Assembly (NCBI GenBank): GCA_004020875.1
Contig: SAPZ01000002.1
Location: 1-64,000, forward strand
Reading direction: 5' to 3'
Length of the DNA: 64,000 nt
DNA from: Mesorhizobium sp.
GTDB taxonomy: Bacteria > Pseudomonadota > Alphaproteobacteria > Rhizobiales > Rhizobiaceae
The notes under the pieces are model-generated. The model worked only from the letters and a program-made list of their open reading frames with translations. It did no database searches and was not told the origin of the DNA. Numbering within the stretch: the stretch's first letter is position 1; each line of letters starts with the position of its first letter. This document shows positions 31,411-41,035 of this stretch, piece by piece. The translations under genes and the position numbers were made by a program.

Positions 31411-32126
31411 GCGTGCCTGAGGCCCCGCTCGATCATCTCATAGGCGGCATTGATCGCGGCGACCCTGGTCGTGGCGATCTTGATGAATTCCTGCGGCAGC
31501 CCGCGCGCGATCAGCCGGTCCGGATGATTGTCCGAGATCAGCTTGCGATAGCGTTTCCTGATTTCCTCGAACGGCTTGCCCCGCTCGATCCCCAGAACGA
31601 CGTAGGGATCGGCGGCGCCAAGATCGACATGTCGCGACAGGATCGCCTCGTAGTGCACCTCGTCGATCCGAAAAATCTCCGCGATCCGATGCAGGAATTG
31701 CCCCTCCTGCTCATGGATGAGGCCATCCGCCTTGGCGATGTGGAACAAGCCGTCCAGGATGTCTTCCAGCATCATGCAGTTTGCATGGCCGGAGCCGCAG
31801 AGCTGCGCCATGCGCTGGGCATAGATCTCGAACCCCGCTACATCCTGCTTGGCGATGTCGTAAAGCCGCGCCACATTGCGTGTCTCGCTCGGCGGCACCT
31901 CGAAGATTTCCTGGAAGGCGCGCACTTCGTCCTGCGTAACGATGCCGTCGGCCTTGGCCATCTTGGCGGAGAGCGCAATCATGGCCACTGAGAAGGCTAC
32001 GCGCCGGCGCAGGTCCGGGTCTCCAGAAAACACGGTGCGCACAGCTTCCACGACATCCGCGACACCCGAGGACGCCGACGACGAAACACGAGCGATGAAG
32101 TCGCCAAGGCGGTCCCAAATCGACAT
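31407..32126 (-). CDS. TerB-DnaJ (DjlA-like) cochaperone
   Basis: The 239-residue protein joins a TerB/DjlA-type helical domain (about 38-160, with acidic AKADGIVTQDE and AKADGLIHEQE repeats that look metal-binding) to a C-terminal J domain (about 173-239) with HPD at 201-203. J domains stimulate DnaK ATPase. E. coli DjlA is anchored by an N-terminal membrane segment, which this protein lacks, so it should be soluble. ATG 32126 is chosen over a frame 12 codons longer. Coupling to the amidase gene suggests an envelope-stress role, which is inference. Confidence 0.85.
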   Translation of the reverse strand: MSIWDRLGDFIARVSSSASSGVADVVEAVRTVFSGDPDLRRRVAFSVAMIALSAKMAKADGIVTQDEVRAFQEIFEVPPSETRNVARLYDIAKQDVAGFEIYAQRMAQLCGSGHANCMMLEDILDGLFHIAKADGLIHEQEGQFLHRIAEIFRIDEVHYEAILSRHVDLGAADPYVVLGIERGKPFEEIRKRYRKLISDNHPDRLIARGLPQEFIKIATTRVAAINAAYEMIERGLRHA

Positions 32127-32217
32127 GCCGGCTTCATAGAGCGAACCGGGCGGTTCTATCAAGCCTGGACAATGCCGCAGGTGATCGGCGAGCTTCGGGA
32201 TCGATGGTGCAAGAAGA

Positions 32218-32236
32218 AGGCCGGCAGTGCCGGCCT
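32218..32236 (-). terminator. hairpin with T-rich tail
   Basis: AGGCCGGC (32218-32225) pairs perfectly with GCCGGCCT (32229-32236) around three bases. On the minus strand it is followed by TCTTCTTG. It is the third hairpin downstream of the small lipoprotein gene and precedes the TerB-DnaJ gene, so it may stop readthrough. Confidence 0.5.
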
Positions 32237-32322
32237 CAGGCCGGTGACAAACCTCCAGCGGGGCAAAATGGCCTCAGATTCCCGGAATGTCACAGATTCA
32301 CATCGTGAACCGATCGGAATCA

Positions 32323-32363
32323 AAACCCCTCGATTTTGACCGCTGCCAAAGATCGAGGGGTTT
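32323..32363 (-). terminator. rho-independent terminator of the small lipoprotein gene
   Basis: AAACCCCTCGAT (32323-32334) is a perfect inverted repeat of 32352-32363. Read on the minus strand the stem ends GGGGTTTTGATT, giving a short T-run. It lies about 57 bases past the stop of the gene at 32420. Confidence 0.65.
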
Positions 32364-32374
32364 GTAATCAATCT

Positions 32375-32399
32375 GGAAGGCCAGCAGTGCCGGCCTTCC
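32375..32399 (-). terminator. hairpin directly after the small lipoprotein gene
   Basis: GGAAGGCC (32375-32382) pairs with GGCCTTCC (32392-32399), 20 bases beyond the stop codon. It shares the core GCAGTGCCGGCCT with the hairpin at 32218-32236. It probably acts with the stronger terminator at 32323. Confidence 0.5.
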
Positions 32400-32419
32400 T
32401 TGAACCTATTGGTCGGCTC

Positions 32420-32626
32420 TTACTGCGCTGGCGCGGCAGGAGCCGGTTTTGTTGCCGGAGCCGGTTCAGCGGGCTTCGAGGCGTCGGGCGAAGCAGGCTT
32501 CATCGGCTGCTCGCTGGCCGGCGGATTGGTGCTCTGGGTGGTGGTCTTATCGGTGCCACTGTCGCTGCAAGCCGCGACCCCCAGCAGGGCGAGCGCCGAA
32601 ACAGACGCCAAGATGAGCTTCTTCAT
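32420..32626 (-). CDS. small Pro/Ala-rich lipoprotein
   Basis: The 68-residue product has a lipoprotein signal with lipobox LGVAAC, the modified cysteine being C20, and a mature part of about 48 residues that is almost wholly Ser/Thr, then Pro/Ala/Lys. It should be a short, unstructured, membrane-anchored peptide. It has its own terminators and a divergent promoter region shared with the oxoprolinase gene, and a GGAGAGATACC ribosome site. I do not recognise a named family, and a function cannot be assigned. Confidence 0.75.
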   Translation of the reverse strand: MKKLILASVSALALLGVAACSDSGTDKTTTQSTNPPASEQPMKPASPDASKPAEPAPATKPAPAAPAQ

Positions 32627-32803
32627 GGTATCTCTCCTTCAACAGAACGCTCACGTTTCGGTGAGCGGTCGCACGGGAAATGCATCAGCAGGCTCGCCGG
32701 TTTCGTAACGTTGCATTTCGATGTGTAACATCAACTTGCAATTGCTGGCGCCGAAATCCCGAACTAACAGAACATACGCTCGAAGACATGATGGGTAGAG
32801 AGA

Positions 32804-35800
32804 ATGCCGGCAGCCGCGGAAACTCAGAAATGGGATTTTTGGATCGACCGCGGCGGCACCTTCACCGACATCATCGGCCGTGATCCGCAAGGCCGCCTAC
32901 ATCCTCGAAAACTCCTGTCCGAGAATCCCGAGGCTTATGCGGACGCCGCCATCCAGGGCATCCGCGACCTGCTGGGTTTGAAGGCTGGCGCTGCCATTTC
33001 CGCCGACGCGATCGGCGACGTCAAAATGGGCACGACCGTTGCTACCAACGCGCTGCTCGAGCGCAAGGGCGACCGTGTGCTGCTGCTCATCAGCAAGGGT
33101 TTTCGCGACGCGTTGCGCATCGCATACCAGGCGAGGCCGGACATCTTCGCCAAGGAAATCATCCTGCCTGAGCAACTCTATGAGCGGGTGATCGAGGTCG
33201 ATGAACGCGTGCGCGCCGACGGCTGCGTCGAGCGGTTGCTCGACATTGCCGCCTGCCGCCCGGCGATCGAACAGGCGAAGGCCGACGGCATCGAAGCGGT
33301 CGCCATCGTCTTCATGCATGCCTGGAAGTATCCCGACCACGAAAAAGCCGTGGCAAAAGTCTGCCGCAAGATCGGTTTCGGCCAGATATCGGTCTCCCAC
33401 GAGGTGTCGCCGCTGATCAAGCTGGTCGGCCGCGGCGACACCACCGTGGTGGACGCTTATCTGTCGCCGATCCTGTCGCGCTATGTGCGTCGGGTGGCCG
33501 GCGAACTGGGCGCTGGTCCACGTCTGATGTTCATGATGTCGTCGGGCGGCCTCACCGCCGCCGACATGTTCCAGGGCAAGGACGCGCTGCTGTCCGGCCC
33601 GGCCGGCGGCGTCGTCGGTATGGTCGAGACGGCGAAGCTGGCCGGCTTCAACAAGGTCATCGGCTTCGATATGGGCGGCACCTCGACCGACGTCGCCCAT
33701 TATGATGGCGAATATGAGCGCGCCTTCGACACCGAGGTCGCCGGCGTGCGCATCCGAGCGCCCATGATGCGCATCCACACCGTCGCCGCTGGCGGCGGCT
33801 CGATCCTGCATTATGAAGCCGGCCGCTTCCGCGTCGGCCCGGATTCCGCCGGCGCCAGTCCAGGCCCCGCCGCTTACCGGCGCAGCGGTCCGCTCGCCGT
33901 TACCGATGCCAACGTCATGCTGGGCAAATTACAGCCCGATTTCTTCCCGGCGATTTTCGGCGCAGGCCAGGACCAGCCGCTGGACGTCGGCACGGTTCGC
34001 GAGAAATTCACCGCACTTGCCGCCCAGATCGGCGACGGCCGGACACCCGAGGCGGTCGCCGAAGGCTTCGTCACCATCGCCGTCGAGAACATGGCCAACG
34101 CCATCAAGAAGATCTCGGTGCAGCGCGGCTACGATGTCACCGAATATCTGCTCAACTGTTTCGGCGGTGCCGGCGGCCAGCATGCCTGCCTCGTCGCCGA
34201 CGCGCTCGGTATGGAGGCCGTGCTCATCCATCCTTTCTCCGGGCTGCTTTCGGCTTACGGCATCGGCCTCTCGTCGGTCTTCGCCTCGCGCCAACAGGGT
34301 CTGCTGCAGCCGCTCGCCGAGGAATCCCGCCCGGCGATCGAGGCACTCATTGCGGCTTTGCGCGGCGACGTCATCGCCGAGCTCGGCGAGCAAGGCATCG
34401 CCGAGGACGTGGTTTCGACCAGACCCGTGCTGCATATCCGCTATGACGGTACCGATACGGCTCTGCCGGTCAATTTCGAGCATGGCTCGATCTTCCGCGC
34501 CAGAAGCGACTTCGAGGCAGCGCACAAGGCGCAGTTCGGATTCGTCTATGACGACAAGCTGATCATCGTCGAGACCGTCGCCGTCGAAGGCATGGAAGCC
34601 GCCCGACAGGACAAGGCTGAAGCCTCCGCCCCTGCCGGACTGGCAGGAGTCGAGCCGAAGCCTTCGGAAAGCCGGCGCATCTATACCGAGGGCCGCTGGC
34701 ACGAGGCCGGCGTCTACCGGCGTGAAAACTTGCGGTCGTCCGACACGGTCGCTGGACCTGCGCTGATCATCGAGCCGAACCAGACCATCGTCGTCGAGCC
34801 TGGCTGGCGCGCCGAAATCACCGGTCTCAATCACGTCGTGATCCGCCGCACGGAACGGAAAGCACGTGCCGCGGCACTCGGCACCGAGGCCGATCCAGTG
34901 ATGCTGGAGGTGTTCAACAACCTCTTCATGTCGATCGCCGAGCAGATGGGCGTGACGCTGCAGAACACCGCGTATTCAGTGAACATCAAGGAACGGCTCG
35001 ATTTCTCCTGCGCCGTGTTCGACCGCCATGGCGCGCTGGTCGCCAATGCGCCGCACATGCCGGTGCATCTGGGCTCCATGGACCGTTCCGTCGAGACCGT
35101 CATCCGCCTGAATTCCGGCGACATCCATCCGGGCGACGTCTTCGCGCTCAACGCGCCCTATAATGGCGGCACGCATCTGCCCGACATCACGGTGGTGACG
35201 CCTGTCTTCGACGATGCGCAGAACGAGATCTTGTTCTGGGCGGCCTCGCGCGGCCATCACGCCGATGTCGGCGGCACTGCGCCCGGCTCGATGACGCCGC
35301 TGGCGGCAACGGTCGATGAGGAAGGCGTGCTGTTCGACAATTTTCGCATCGTCGATCGCGGCCGCTTCCGCGACAAGGAGCTGGAGACGCTCCTTACCGA
35401 TCATCCCTACCCTGCCCGCAATCCCGCCCAGAACATTGCCGATCTCAAGGCGCAGATCGCCGCCAACGAGAAGGGTGTGGCGGAACTGCGCAAGATGGTC
35501 GCGCATTTCGGCCTCGATGTCGTGGAAGCCTATATGGGCCATGTCCAGGACAATGCCGCCGAGAGCGTGCGGCGCGTGATCGAGCGGCTCCCCGACAGCG
35601 CGGCTTACGAATACCCGACCGACACCGGCCAGGTGATCAAAGTGAAGATCAGCGTCGACCGGCAAAAGCGCGAGGCAAGCGTCGATTTCACCGGCACCTC
35701 GCCCGTTATGAAGAACAATTTCAACGCGCCGGAGCCGGTCGCCCGCGCCGCCGTGCTCTATGCCTTCCGCGTCATGGTCGAGGACATGATCCCGATGAAT

Positions 35801-36436
35801 GCCGGGTGCCTCAGGCCGATCAACATCGTCATCCCCGACGGCTCGATGCTGAAGCCAGCCTACCCTGCCGCTGTCGTCGCCGGCAATGTCGAGACCTCGC
35901 AGCATGTCACCAATGCGCTGTTCGGCGCGATGGGCGCCATGGCCAACGCGCAAGGCACGATGAACAACCTCACCTTCGGCAACAGGAAATACCAGTATTA
36001 CGAGACGATCTGCTCCGGCTCGCCGGCCGGCCGGATGAATTCGGGCCGCGGCTTCGCCGGCACCTCCGGAGTCCACACCCACATGACCAACTCGCGCCTC
36101 ACCGACCCCGAGGTGCTGGAACTGCGCTTCCCCGTCGTGCTGGAAGATTTCCACATCCGCGAGGGCTCCGGCGGCAAGGGCAAGTGGAATGCCGGCGACG
36201 GCACCAGGCGCACCATCCGTTTTCTCGAGAAGATGGAATGCGCGATCCTGTCCTCGCACCGCAACCGGCCGCCCCAGGGTCTCGAAGGCGGCGGCGACGG
36301 CGAGGCCGGCTCGACCAAGGTCAGGCGCAATGACGGCTCGATTGACGTCCTGAAGGCCTGCGACCAGACCACGCTCGACGCCGGCGAAGCCGTCATCGTC
36401 ACCACGCCGACGCCCGGAGCATTCGGAAAGGCGTGA
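32804..36436 (+). CDS. ATP-dependent 5-oxoprolinase (fused HyuA-HyuB type)
   Basis: The 1210-residue protein is a fusion of a hydantoinase A half (about 10-690) and a hydantoinase B half (about 700-1205), the layout of eukaryotic-type 5-oxoprolinase OPLAH. The A half shows the ATPase motifs [10 protein letters not shown] (residues 14-23), [16 protein letters not shown] and [11 protein letters not shown]; the B half shows [30 protein letters not shown] and [10 protein letters not shown] motifs. Such enzymes open 5-oxoproline to glutamate, or hydantoins in related proteins. The sequence fits 5-oxoprolinase best by length and fusion. No neighbouring gene settles the substrate. Confidence 0.85.
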   Translation: MPAAAETQKWDFWIDRGGTFTDIIGRDPQGRLHPRKLLSENPEAYADAAIQGIRDLLGLKAGAAISADAIGDVKMGTTVATNALLERKGDRVLLLISKGFRDALRIAYQARPDIFAKEIILPEQLYERVIEVDERVRADGCVERLLDIAACRPAIEQAKADGIEAVAIVFMHAWKYPDHEKAVAKVCRKIGFGQISVSHEVSPLIKLVGRGDTTVVDAYLSPILSRYVRRVAGELGAGPRLMFMMSSGGLTAADMFQGKDALLSGPAGGVVGMVETAKLAGFNKVIGFDMGGTSTDVAHYDGEYERAFDTEVAGVRIRAPMMRIHTVAAGGGSILHYEAGRFRVGPDSAGASPGPAAYRRSGPLAVTDANVMLGKLQPDFFPAIFGAGQDQPLDVGTVREKFTALAAQIGDGRTPEAVAEGFVTIAVENMANAIKKISVQRGYDVTEYLLNCFGGAGGQHACLVADALGMEAVLIHPFSGLLSAYGIGLSSVFASRQQGLLQPLAEESRPAIEALIAALRGDVIAELGEQGIAEDVVSTRPVLHIRYDGTDTALPVNFEHGSIFRARSDFEAAHKAQFGFVYDDKLIIVETVAVEGMEAARQDKAEASAPAGLAGVEPKPSESRRIYTEGRWHEAGVYRRENLRSSDTVAGPALIIEPNQTIVVEPGWRAEITGLNHVVIRRTERKARAAALGTEADPVMLEVFNNLFMSIAEQMGVTLQNTAYSVNIKERLDFSCAVFDRHGALVANAPHMPVHLGSMDRSVETVIRLNSGDIHPGDVFALNAPYNGGTHLPDITVVTPVFDDAQNEILFWAASRGHHADVGGTAPGSMTPLAATVDEEGVLFDNFRIVDRGRFRDKELETLLTDHPYPARNPAQNIADLKAQIAANEKGVAELRKMVAHFGLDVVEAYMGHVQDNAAESVRRVIERLPDSAAYEYPTDTGQVIKVKISVDRQKREASVDFTGTSPVMKNNFNAPEPVARAAVLYAFRVMVEDMIPMNAGCLRPINIVIPDGSMLKPAYPAAVVAGNVETSQHVTNALFGAMGAMANAQGTMNNLTFGNRKYQYYETICSGSPAGRMNSGRGFAGTSGVHTHMTNSRLTDPEVLELRFPVVLEDFHIREGSGGKGKWNAGDGTRRTIRFLEKMECAILSSHRNRPPQGLEGGGDGEAGSTKVRRNDGSIDVLKACDQTTLDAGEAVIVTTPTPGAFGKA

Positions 36437-36440
36437 GTCG

Positions 36441-36469
36441 CCGTCAACAGCCTGTCACCTGCCTGTCAT
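36441..36469 (+). promoter_or_regulatory. Pho box with three 11-base-spaced repeats
   Basis: CCGTCAA (36441-36447), CTGTCAC (36452-36458) and CTGTCAT (36463-36469) recur every 11 bases; the last two match the PhoB consensus CTGTCAT-N4-CTGTCAT closely. The array lies 50 bases upstream of the btaA start. PhoB activates genes at low phosphate, and btaAB of Sinorhizobium meliloti is known to respond to phosphate limitation. Binding here is inferred. Confidence 0.8.
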
Positions 36470-36518
36470 GACGCTGCGCTACCCGCTTGCGCCAACGCAA
36501 ACGGGGAATCACCTTTCC

Positions 36519-37766
36519 ATGTCGGACGTATCCGGAGAACTCGTTTATCGTCGAGGCAAGGAAGTCGGAAAGGCCGTCTATCAGAACCGGGCATTGTCGA
36601 AGGACGGCATTTCCGAGCGGCTCTTCGCCTTCCTGTTCTCCGGCCTGGTCTATCCGCAGATCTGGGAGGACCCGGATGTCGACATGGAGGCCATGCAGTT
36701 GGGCTCTGGTCACCGCGTCGTCACGATCGCCTCGGGGGGCTGCAACATCCTGGCCTACCTGACCCGCTCGCCGGCCCGGATCGATGCCGTCGATCTCAAC
36801 GCCGCGCACATCGCGCTGAACAGGATGAAGCTGGAGGCGGTGCGCCACCTGCCGTCGCAGGGTGACCTCTTCCGCTTCTTCGGCGCCACCGACACCAGTC
36901 ACAATTCCGATGCATACGACCGCTTCATCGCGCCGCATCTCGATCCGGTCAGCCGCCATTACTGGGAGCGCCGCAACTGGCGCGGCCGCCGCCGCATCTC
37001 GGTCTTCGACCGCAACTTCTACCAGACCGGCCTGCTCGGCCTCTTCATCGCCATGGGCCATCGCGTCGGCAAACTATTTGGCGTCGACCCGGCCGGCATC
37101 ATGAAGGCTCAGAACATCGGCGAGCAGCGCCGCTTCTTCAACGAGGAACTGGCCCCCGTCTTCGACAAGAAGCTCTTGCGCTGGGCGACTTCGCGCAAGG
37201 CTTCTCTGTTCGGCCTCGGCATCCCGCCAGCGCAATACGACTCGCTCATCACCTCCGGCGACGGCTCGATGGCAAGCGTGCTCAAGGCGCGGCTGGAAAA
37301 GCTCGCTTGCGACTTCCCGCTGAGGAACAATTATTTCGCCTGGCAAGCCTTCGCCCGCCGCTATCCGCAGCCTGGCGAGGCGGCGCTGCCTGCCTATCTG
37401 GAACAGCACAATTACAAGACGATCCGCGACAACATCGATCGTGTCGCCATCCACCACGCCAACCTGATCAAGTTCCTGGGCGCCAAGGGCGCCGGCAGCG
37501 TCGACCGTTTCGTCTTGCTCGATGCGCAGGACTGGATGACCGACGACCTGCTCAACGCGCTGTGGACCGAGATCACGCGCACGGCTTCCGTGGGCGCTCG
37601 CGTTATCTTCCGCACCGCGGCCGAGCCCACCCTGTTGCCCGGCCGCGTTTCCAGCTCGCTGCTCGACCAGTGGACGTATGAGGCCGACGCCTCGCGCGAA
37701 TTCTCCGCAAAGGACCGCTCGGCGATCTATGGCGGCTTCCACCTCTACGTGAAGCGCGCCGCATGA
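36519..37766 (+). CDS. btaA: BtaA, SAM:diacylglycerol 3-amino-3-carboxypropyltransferase
   Basis: BtaA uses S-adenosylmethionine to transfer a 3-amino-3-carboxypropyl group to diacylglycerol, the first step to the betaine lipid DGTS that replaces phospholipids at low phosphate. The 415-residue protein (DUF3419 family) has FSGLVYPQIWEDPDVDMEAM near residues 36-55 and a SAM-binding VVTIASGGCNILAYL. The start is taken at ATG 36519 (MSDVSGELVY), because the longer frame begins inside the Pho box at 36468. Its stop overlaps btaB by four bases. Confidence 0.93.
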   Translation: MSDVSGELVYRRGKEVGKAVYQNRALSKDGISERLFAFLFSGLVYPQIWEDPDVDMEAMQLGSGHRVVTIASGGCNILAYLTRSPARIDAVDLNAAHIALNRMKLEAVRHLPSQGDLFRFFGATDTSHNSDAYDRFIAPHLDPVSRHYWERRNWRGRRRISVFDRNFYQTGLLGLFIAMGHRVGKLFGVDPAGIMKAQNIGEQRRFFNEELAPVFDKKLLRWATSRKASLFGLGIPPAQYDSLITSGDGSMASVLKARLEKLACDFPLRNNYFAWQAFARRYPQPGEAALPAYLEQHNYKTIRDNIDRVAIHHANLIKFLGAKGAGSVDRFVLLDAQDWMTDDLLNALWTEITRTASVGARVIFRTAAEPTLLPGRVSSSLLDQWTYEADASREFSAKDRSAIYGGFHLYVKRAA

Positions 37767-38428
37767 GCACGACGGAGCTGCCGGCCAGCCATGCCGAACT
37801 GATGGACGGCGTCTACCGCTGGCAGCGCCACATCTACGACCTGACCCGAAAATACTACCTTCTCGGCCGCGACCGGCTGATCGACGGGCTGGATGTGCCG
37901 CAGGGCGGCACCGTGCTGGAGCTCGGCTGCGGAACTGGCCGCAACATCGTGCTTGCCGTCCGCCACTATCCCAACGCTCACTTCTTCGGCCTCGATATCT
38001 CGGCCGAGATGTTGGAGACGGCCAATGCCGTCATCGCTCGCGAAGGTCTCTCCGGCAAGGTCAAACTGGCGCGCGGCGACGCCACCGATTTCGACGCCAA
38101 GGCATTGTTCGGCGTCGAGCATTTCGACCGCGTCTTCGTGTCCTATTCGCTGTCGATGATCCCCGGCTGGGAAAAGACTGTATCGGCGGCGCTGGCCGCG
38201 CTTGCGCCGGGCGGCTCGCTGCACGTCGTCGATTTCGGCCAGCAGGAGGGACTGCCGCGCTGGTTCCGCGCGCTCTTGCGCGGCTGGCTTGGGAAATTCC
38301 ATGTCACACCGCGCGCCTTGATGCGCGACGTGCTTGAATCGGAATCCGAGCGCGCCGGCGCGACTTTTCGGTTCAGAACGCTTTATCGCGGCTATGCATA
38401 TCTGGGCGTGATCGGATCCTGCAAATAG
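37763..38428 (+). CDS. btaB: BtaB, diacylglyceryl-homoserine N-methyltransferase
   Basis: BtaB trimethylates the headgroup made by BtaA to give DGTS. The 221-residue class I methyltransferase has the SAM motif VLELGCGTGRNIV (about 46-58), FGLDISAEML and a LARGDATDFD loop. Translational coupling to btaA (ATGA overlap) supports the assignment over a generic methyltransferase. It ends only 9 bases from the convergent gene at 38438, with no visible terminator between. Confidence 0.93.
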   Translation: MSTTELPASHAELMDGVYRWQRHIYDLTRKYYLLGRDRLIDGLDVPQGGTVLELGCGTGRNIVLAVRHYPNAHFFGLDISAEMLETANAVIAREGLSGKVKLARGDATDFDAKALFGVEHFDRVFVSYSLSMIPGWEKTVSAALAALAPGGSLHVVDFGQQEGLPRWFRALLRGWLGKFHVTPRALMRDVLESESERAGATFRFRTLYRGYAYLGVIGSCK

Positions 38429-38437
38429 CAAGCGCTA

Positions 38438-39823
38438 CTAATGCAGCACCTTCACCAACGCGCCGACCATCGCTTGCGGACGGTAGCCGAGCTTGGCTGG
38501 GGTCAACCCAAGCCGGACCACCACCAGCTGCTCCGAGGGAACGATCGCCACTGTCTGGCCGTCATGGCCCTCCATCCAGTAGGTGTCCTTGGGCAGGCCC
38601 GCGGCGGCGCCCGCCCCAGGCCTTTCCTCATCGCCCGGCCCCTCGATCCAGAGCTGGCCTCTGCCATACACCTTCGAGGCAGGTGCCGGCTCGCGCATCC
38701 AGTCGACGAAACCGGTGGGCAGGATCTGGTTGCCATTCCAGGTCCCGCCCTGCAGCAGGAACTGGCCGAAGCGCGCCCAGTCATGCGCCGTGGCATAGAG
38801 ATAGGATGAGCCGACGAAGGTGCCCTTCTCGTCGGTCTCGAGCACCGCGCTATGCATGCCGAGCGGCTCGAACAGCGCCGTGCGCGGCCAAGCCAGTGCT
38901 TTGGTCTTGTCGCCGATCGCATCCTGCCACAGGCGCGACAGCATCACCGCCGTGCCGCTCGAATAGGAAAACACCTTTCCGACCTCGCCGGCCAGCGGTT
39001 GAGCCTCGGCGAAACCAGCCATGTCCGGCTCGAGATAGAGCATGCGCGTCACGTCGGCGACATCGCCGTAATCCTCGTTGAACCGAAGTCCGCTCGACAT
39101 CGCCATCATATCGCCAAGGCTGATGGCGGCGCGGCCATCGGCCTTCCACGGCGTGAAAAGGCGCTTGTTGTCGATCGCCATTTTGCCGTCCTTGATCAGC
39201 GTGCCGACGATCGCCGTAGTCACCGTCTTGGTCATCGACCAGCCGAGCAGCGGCGTCTTGGCCGAGAAGCCGTCGCCATAACGCTCGGCGACGACGCGGC
39301 CGTTTTTCACCACCACGATCGCGCGCATGCCGGTGCCGGCCATAGCGGCATCGTCGACGATCTTTGCGACCTCGGGATTCTGCGAAGCATCCACCCGCTC
39401 GCCCTCGGGCCAGAGCGTATCAGGTTGCGCCGCCGCTGCCGACGGCGCCGAGCGCAGCGACGTCTGCCGCGCCTTGCCGGTGTTGCCATCGGGAACCGAG
39501 GCGCAACCGACGCCGTCGCGCTCGACCGCGACACTCTTGCCCAGCACCCAGAGCAGGCCGGCCGAAACCAGCCCCCGCTCCTTGTCGACGGAAACCTTCA
39601 TCAGCTTGAGCAGCGGATGGCCGGGCGCTTGCACGTCGACCGCCAGCACTTGGTTCGGGTCCCGGCCGGCGATGAAGACGTTCGAGCAGACGATCTTGGC
39701 CGAATAGCCGGAGCCGACGCGGATCAGTTCCGGCGGCGCGAAATAGAGCCAGGCGAAGAGCGCAACCACCGCCAGGATCACAAGACCAAGCAGCCACTTG
39801 ATGAACCTCACGACAGCCCGCAT
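38438..39823 (-). CDS. beta-lactamase-fold serine hydrolase (class C / 6-aminohexanoate hydrolase type)
   Basis: The 461-residue protein has an N-terminal membrane anchor (about 8-27), an uncharacterised segment (about 30-130), and a beta-lactamase domain with the SxxK motif S196-MTK199, a YSSG motif in place of YxN, and a late GHDGQ box. Such proteins are esterases, D-aminopeptidases or amide hydrolases rather than true beta-lactamases. The N-terminal anchor suggests a periplasmic, membrane-held enzyme. ATG 39823 gives the anchor directly. The substrate cannot be inferred; neighbours are wall hydrolases and lipid genes. Confidence 0.85.
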   Translation of the reverse strand: MRAVVRFIKWLLGLVILAVVALFAWLYFAPPELIRVGSGYSAKIVCSNVFIAGRDPNQVLAVDVQAPGHPLLKLMKVSVDKERGLVSAGLLWVLGKSVAVERDGVGCASVPDGNTGKARQTSLRSAPSAAAAQPDTLWPEGERVDASQNPEVAKIVDDAAMAGTGMRAIVVVKNGRVVAERYGDGFSAKTPLLGWSMTKTVTTAIVGTLIKDGKMAIDNKRLFTPWKADGRAAISLGDMMAMSSGLRFNEDYGDVADVTRMLYLEPDMAGFAEAQPLAGEVGKVFSYSSGTAVMLSRLWQDAIGDKTKALAWPRTALFEPLGMHSAVLETDEKGTFVGSSYLYATAHDWARFGQFLLQGGTWNGNQILPTGFVDWMREPAPASKVYGRGQLWIEGPGDEERPGAGAAAGLPKDTYWMEGHDGQTVAIVPSEQLVVVRLGLTPAKLGYRPQAMVGALVKVLH

Positions 39824-40059
39824 CTTTCCCCCCGCCTTTTTGGATTCGCCGGCTCGATTTATGTCATCGATTTGCCGCCATTGCTTCCGCAAAATCACTG
39901 GTGTCATCGAGCGCCGTCAATGGATTATCAACCATGTTCGGCGATCAATTGAAGAACCAGGACGGTCCTGTGGGGCGACCGTCCGGAGGGGGCCTGCGTA
40001 AGCGCCACCATAAGTAAAGGACCCATCAGCGGCCGGCTGAACCCGGCTCGGGGAATATC

Positions 40060-40851
40060 ATGCGCCGTCTTGCGGCCATCCTGATGCTGACGCTGCTCTG
40101 CGCCTGCTCGACCGTCGACGACCTTTCGCCCTTGTCGCCGTCCTCGCAGACGGTCGCCGTGCGCGCGCCCAAATTCGAGGATTCCAAGCCGCATGTATGG
40201 GAAAGCGGCGCGCCGTGGACCTACGCCATCCATGGCACGGATGTTTCCAAATACCAGACCTCGGTCGACTGGCCGACGGCGAGAGCCAACGGCATCTCCT
40301 TCGCCTTCATCAAGGCGACCGAAGGCGGCGACCGCTTCGACGAAAATTTCAACGAGCACTGGGCACGTACCAGGGCGGCTGGAATTCCACGCGCAGCCTA
40401 TCATTTCTTCTATTTCTGCACGCCGGCGGAAGCCCAGGCGCGCTGGTTCATCGCCAATGTCCCCAATGACCCGTCGGCCATGCCGCCGGTGCTCGACATG
40501 GAATGGAATCCGAAATCGCCGACCTGCAGGCTGCGCCCCGATCCGGCCAACGTGCGCAGCGAAATGAGCGTTTTCCTGCAGATGGTCGAGCGCCATTACG
40601 GCAAGAAGCCGATCATCTACACCTCGGTCGACTTCTTCGACGACAATCAGCTCGCGACCTTCCGCGGCTACCCCTATTGGTTGCGTTCGGTCGCAGGGCA
40701 CCCTCGCGAGAAATACGGCAGCCATCCCTTCACCTTCTGGCAGTATACCGGAACCGGCATCGTGCCCGGCATGACTGGCAAGTCCGATATCAACGTCTTC
40801 AACGGCTCGGAAGCCGCCTGGAAGAAGTGGCTTCGGCAGAACACCCGTTGA
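40060..40851 (+). CDS. GH25 lysozyme-type lipoprotein
   Basis: The 263-residue protein has a lipoprotein signal (cysteine C16 in LLCAC) and a GH25 muramidase domain from about residue 55, with D61 (HGTDVSKYQ), ATEGG, and the catalytic pair D146/E148 in VLDMEWN. GH25 enzymes cut between MurNAc and GlcNAc. As a lipoprotein it should act in the periplasm from a membrane anchor. The gap of 236 bases upstream is divergent with the hydrolase at 38438 and shows no clear operator. Confidence 0.9.
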   Translation: MRRLAAILMLTLLCACSTVDDLSPLSPSSQTVAVRAPKFEDSKPHVWESGAPWTYAIHGTDVSKYQTSVDWPTARANGISFAFIKATEGGDRFDENFNEHWARTRAAGIPRAAYHFFYFCTPAEAQARWFIANVPNDPSAMPPVLDMEWNPKSPTCRLRPDPANVRSEMSVFLQMVERHYGKKPIIYTSVDFFDDNQLATFRGYPYWLRSVAGHPREKYGSHPFTFWQYTGTGIVPGMTGKSDINVFNGSEAAWKKWLRQNTR

Positions 40852-41035
40852 CATCGGCCCTTCCGCCTGCTTTTCGACACGGCGGGCGGCGAAACATGCA
40901 ACCGCTGGTAATCTGGAGCGGCGCATTCGCGCGAGTGCCTGGCGCGGCTCCTGAGCTTTGAAATCCTCGCATGCGCCTGTGCGGTCCCAATCCGGGATCA
41001 CGATCAGGTCATGCGCCGGTCTCGAAAGGAAAGCG

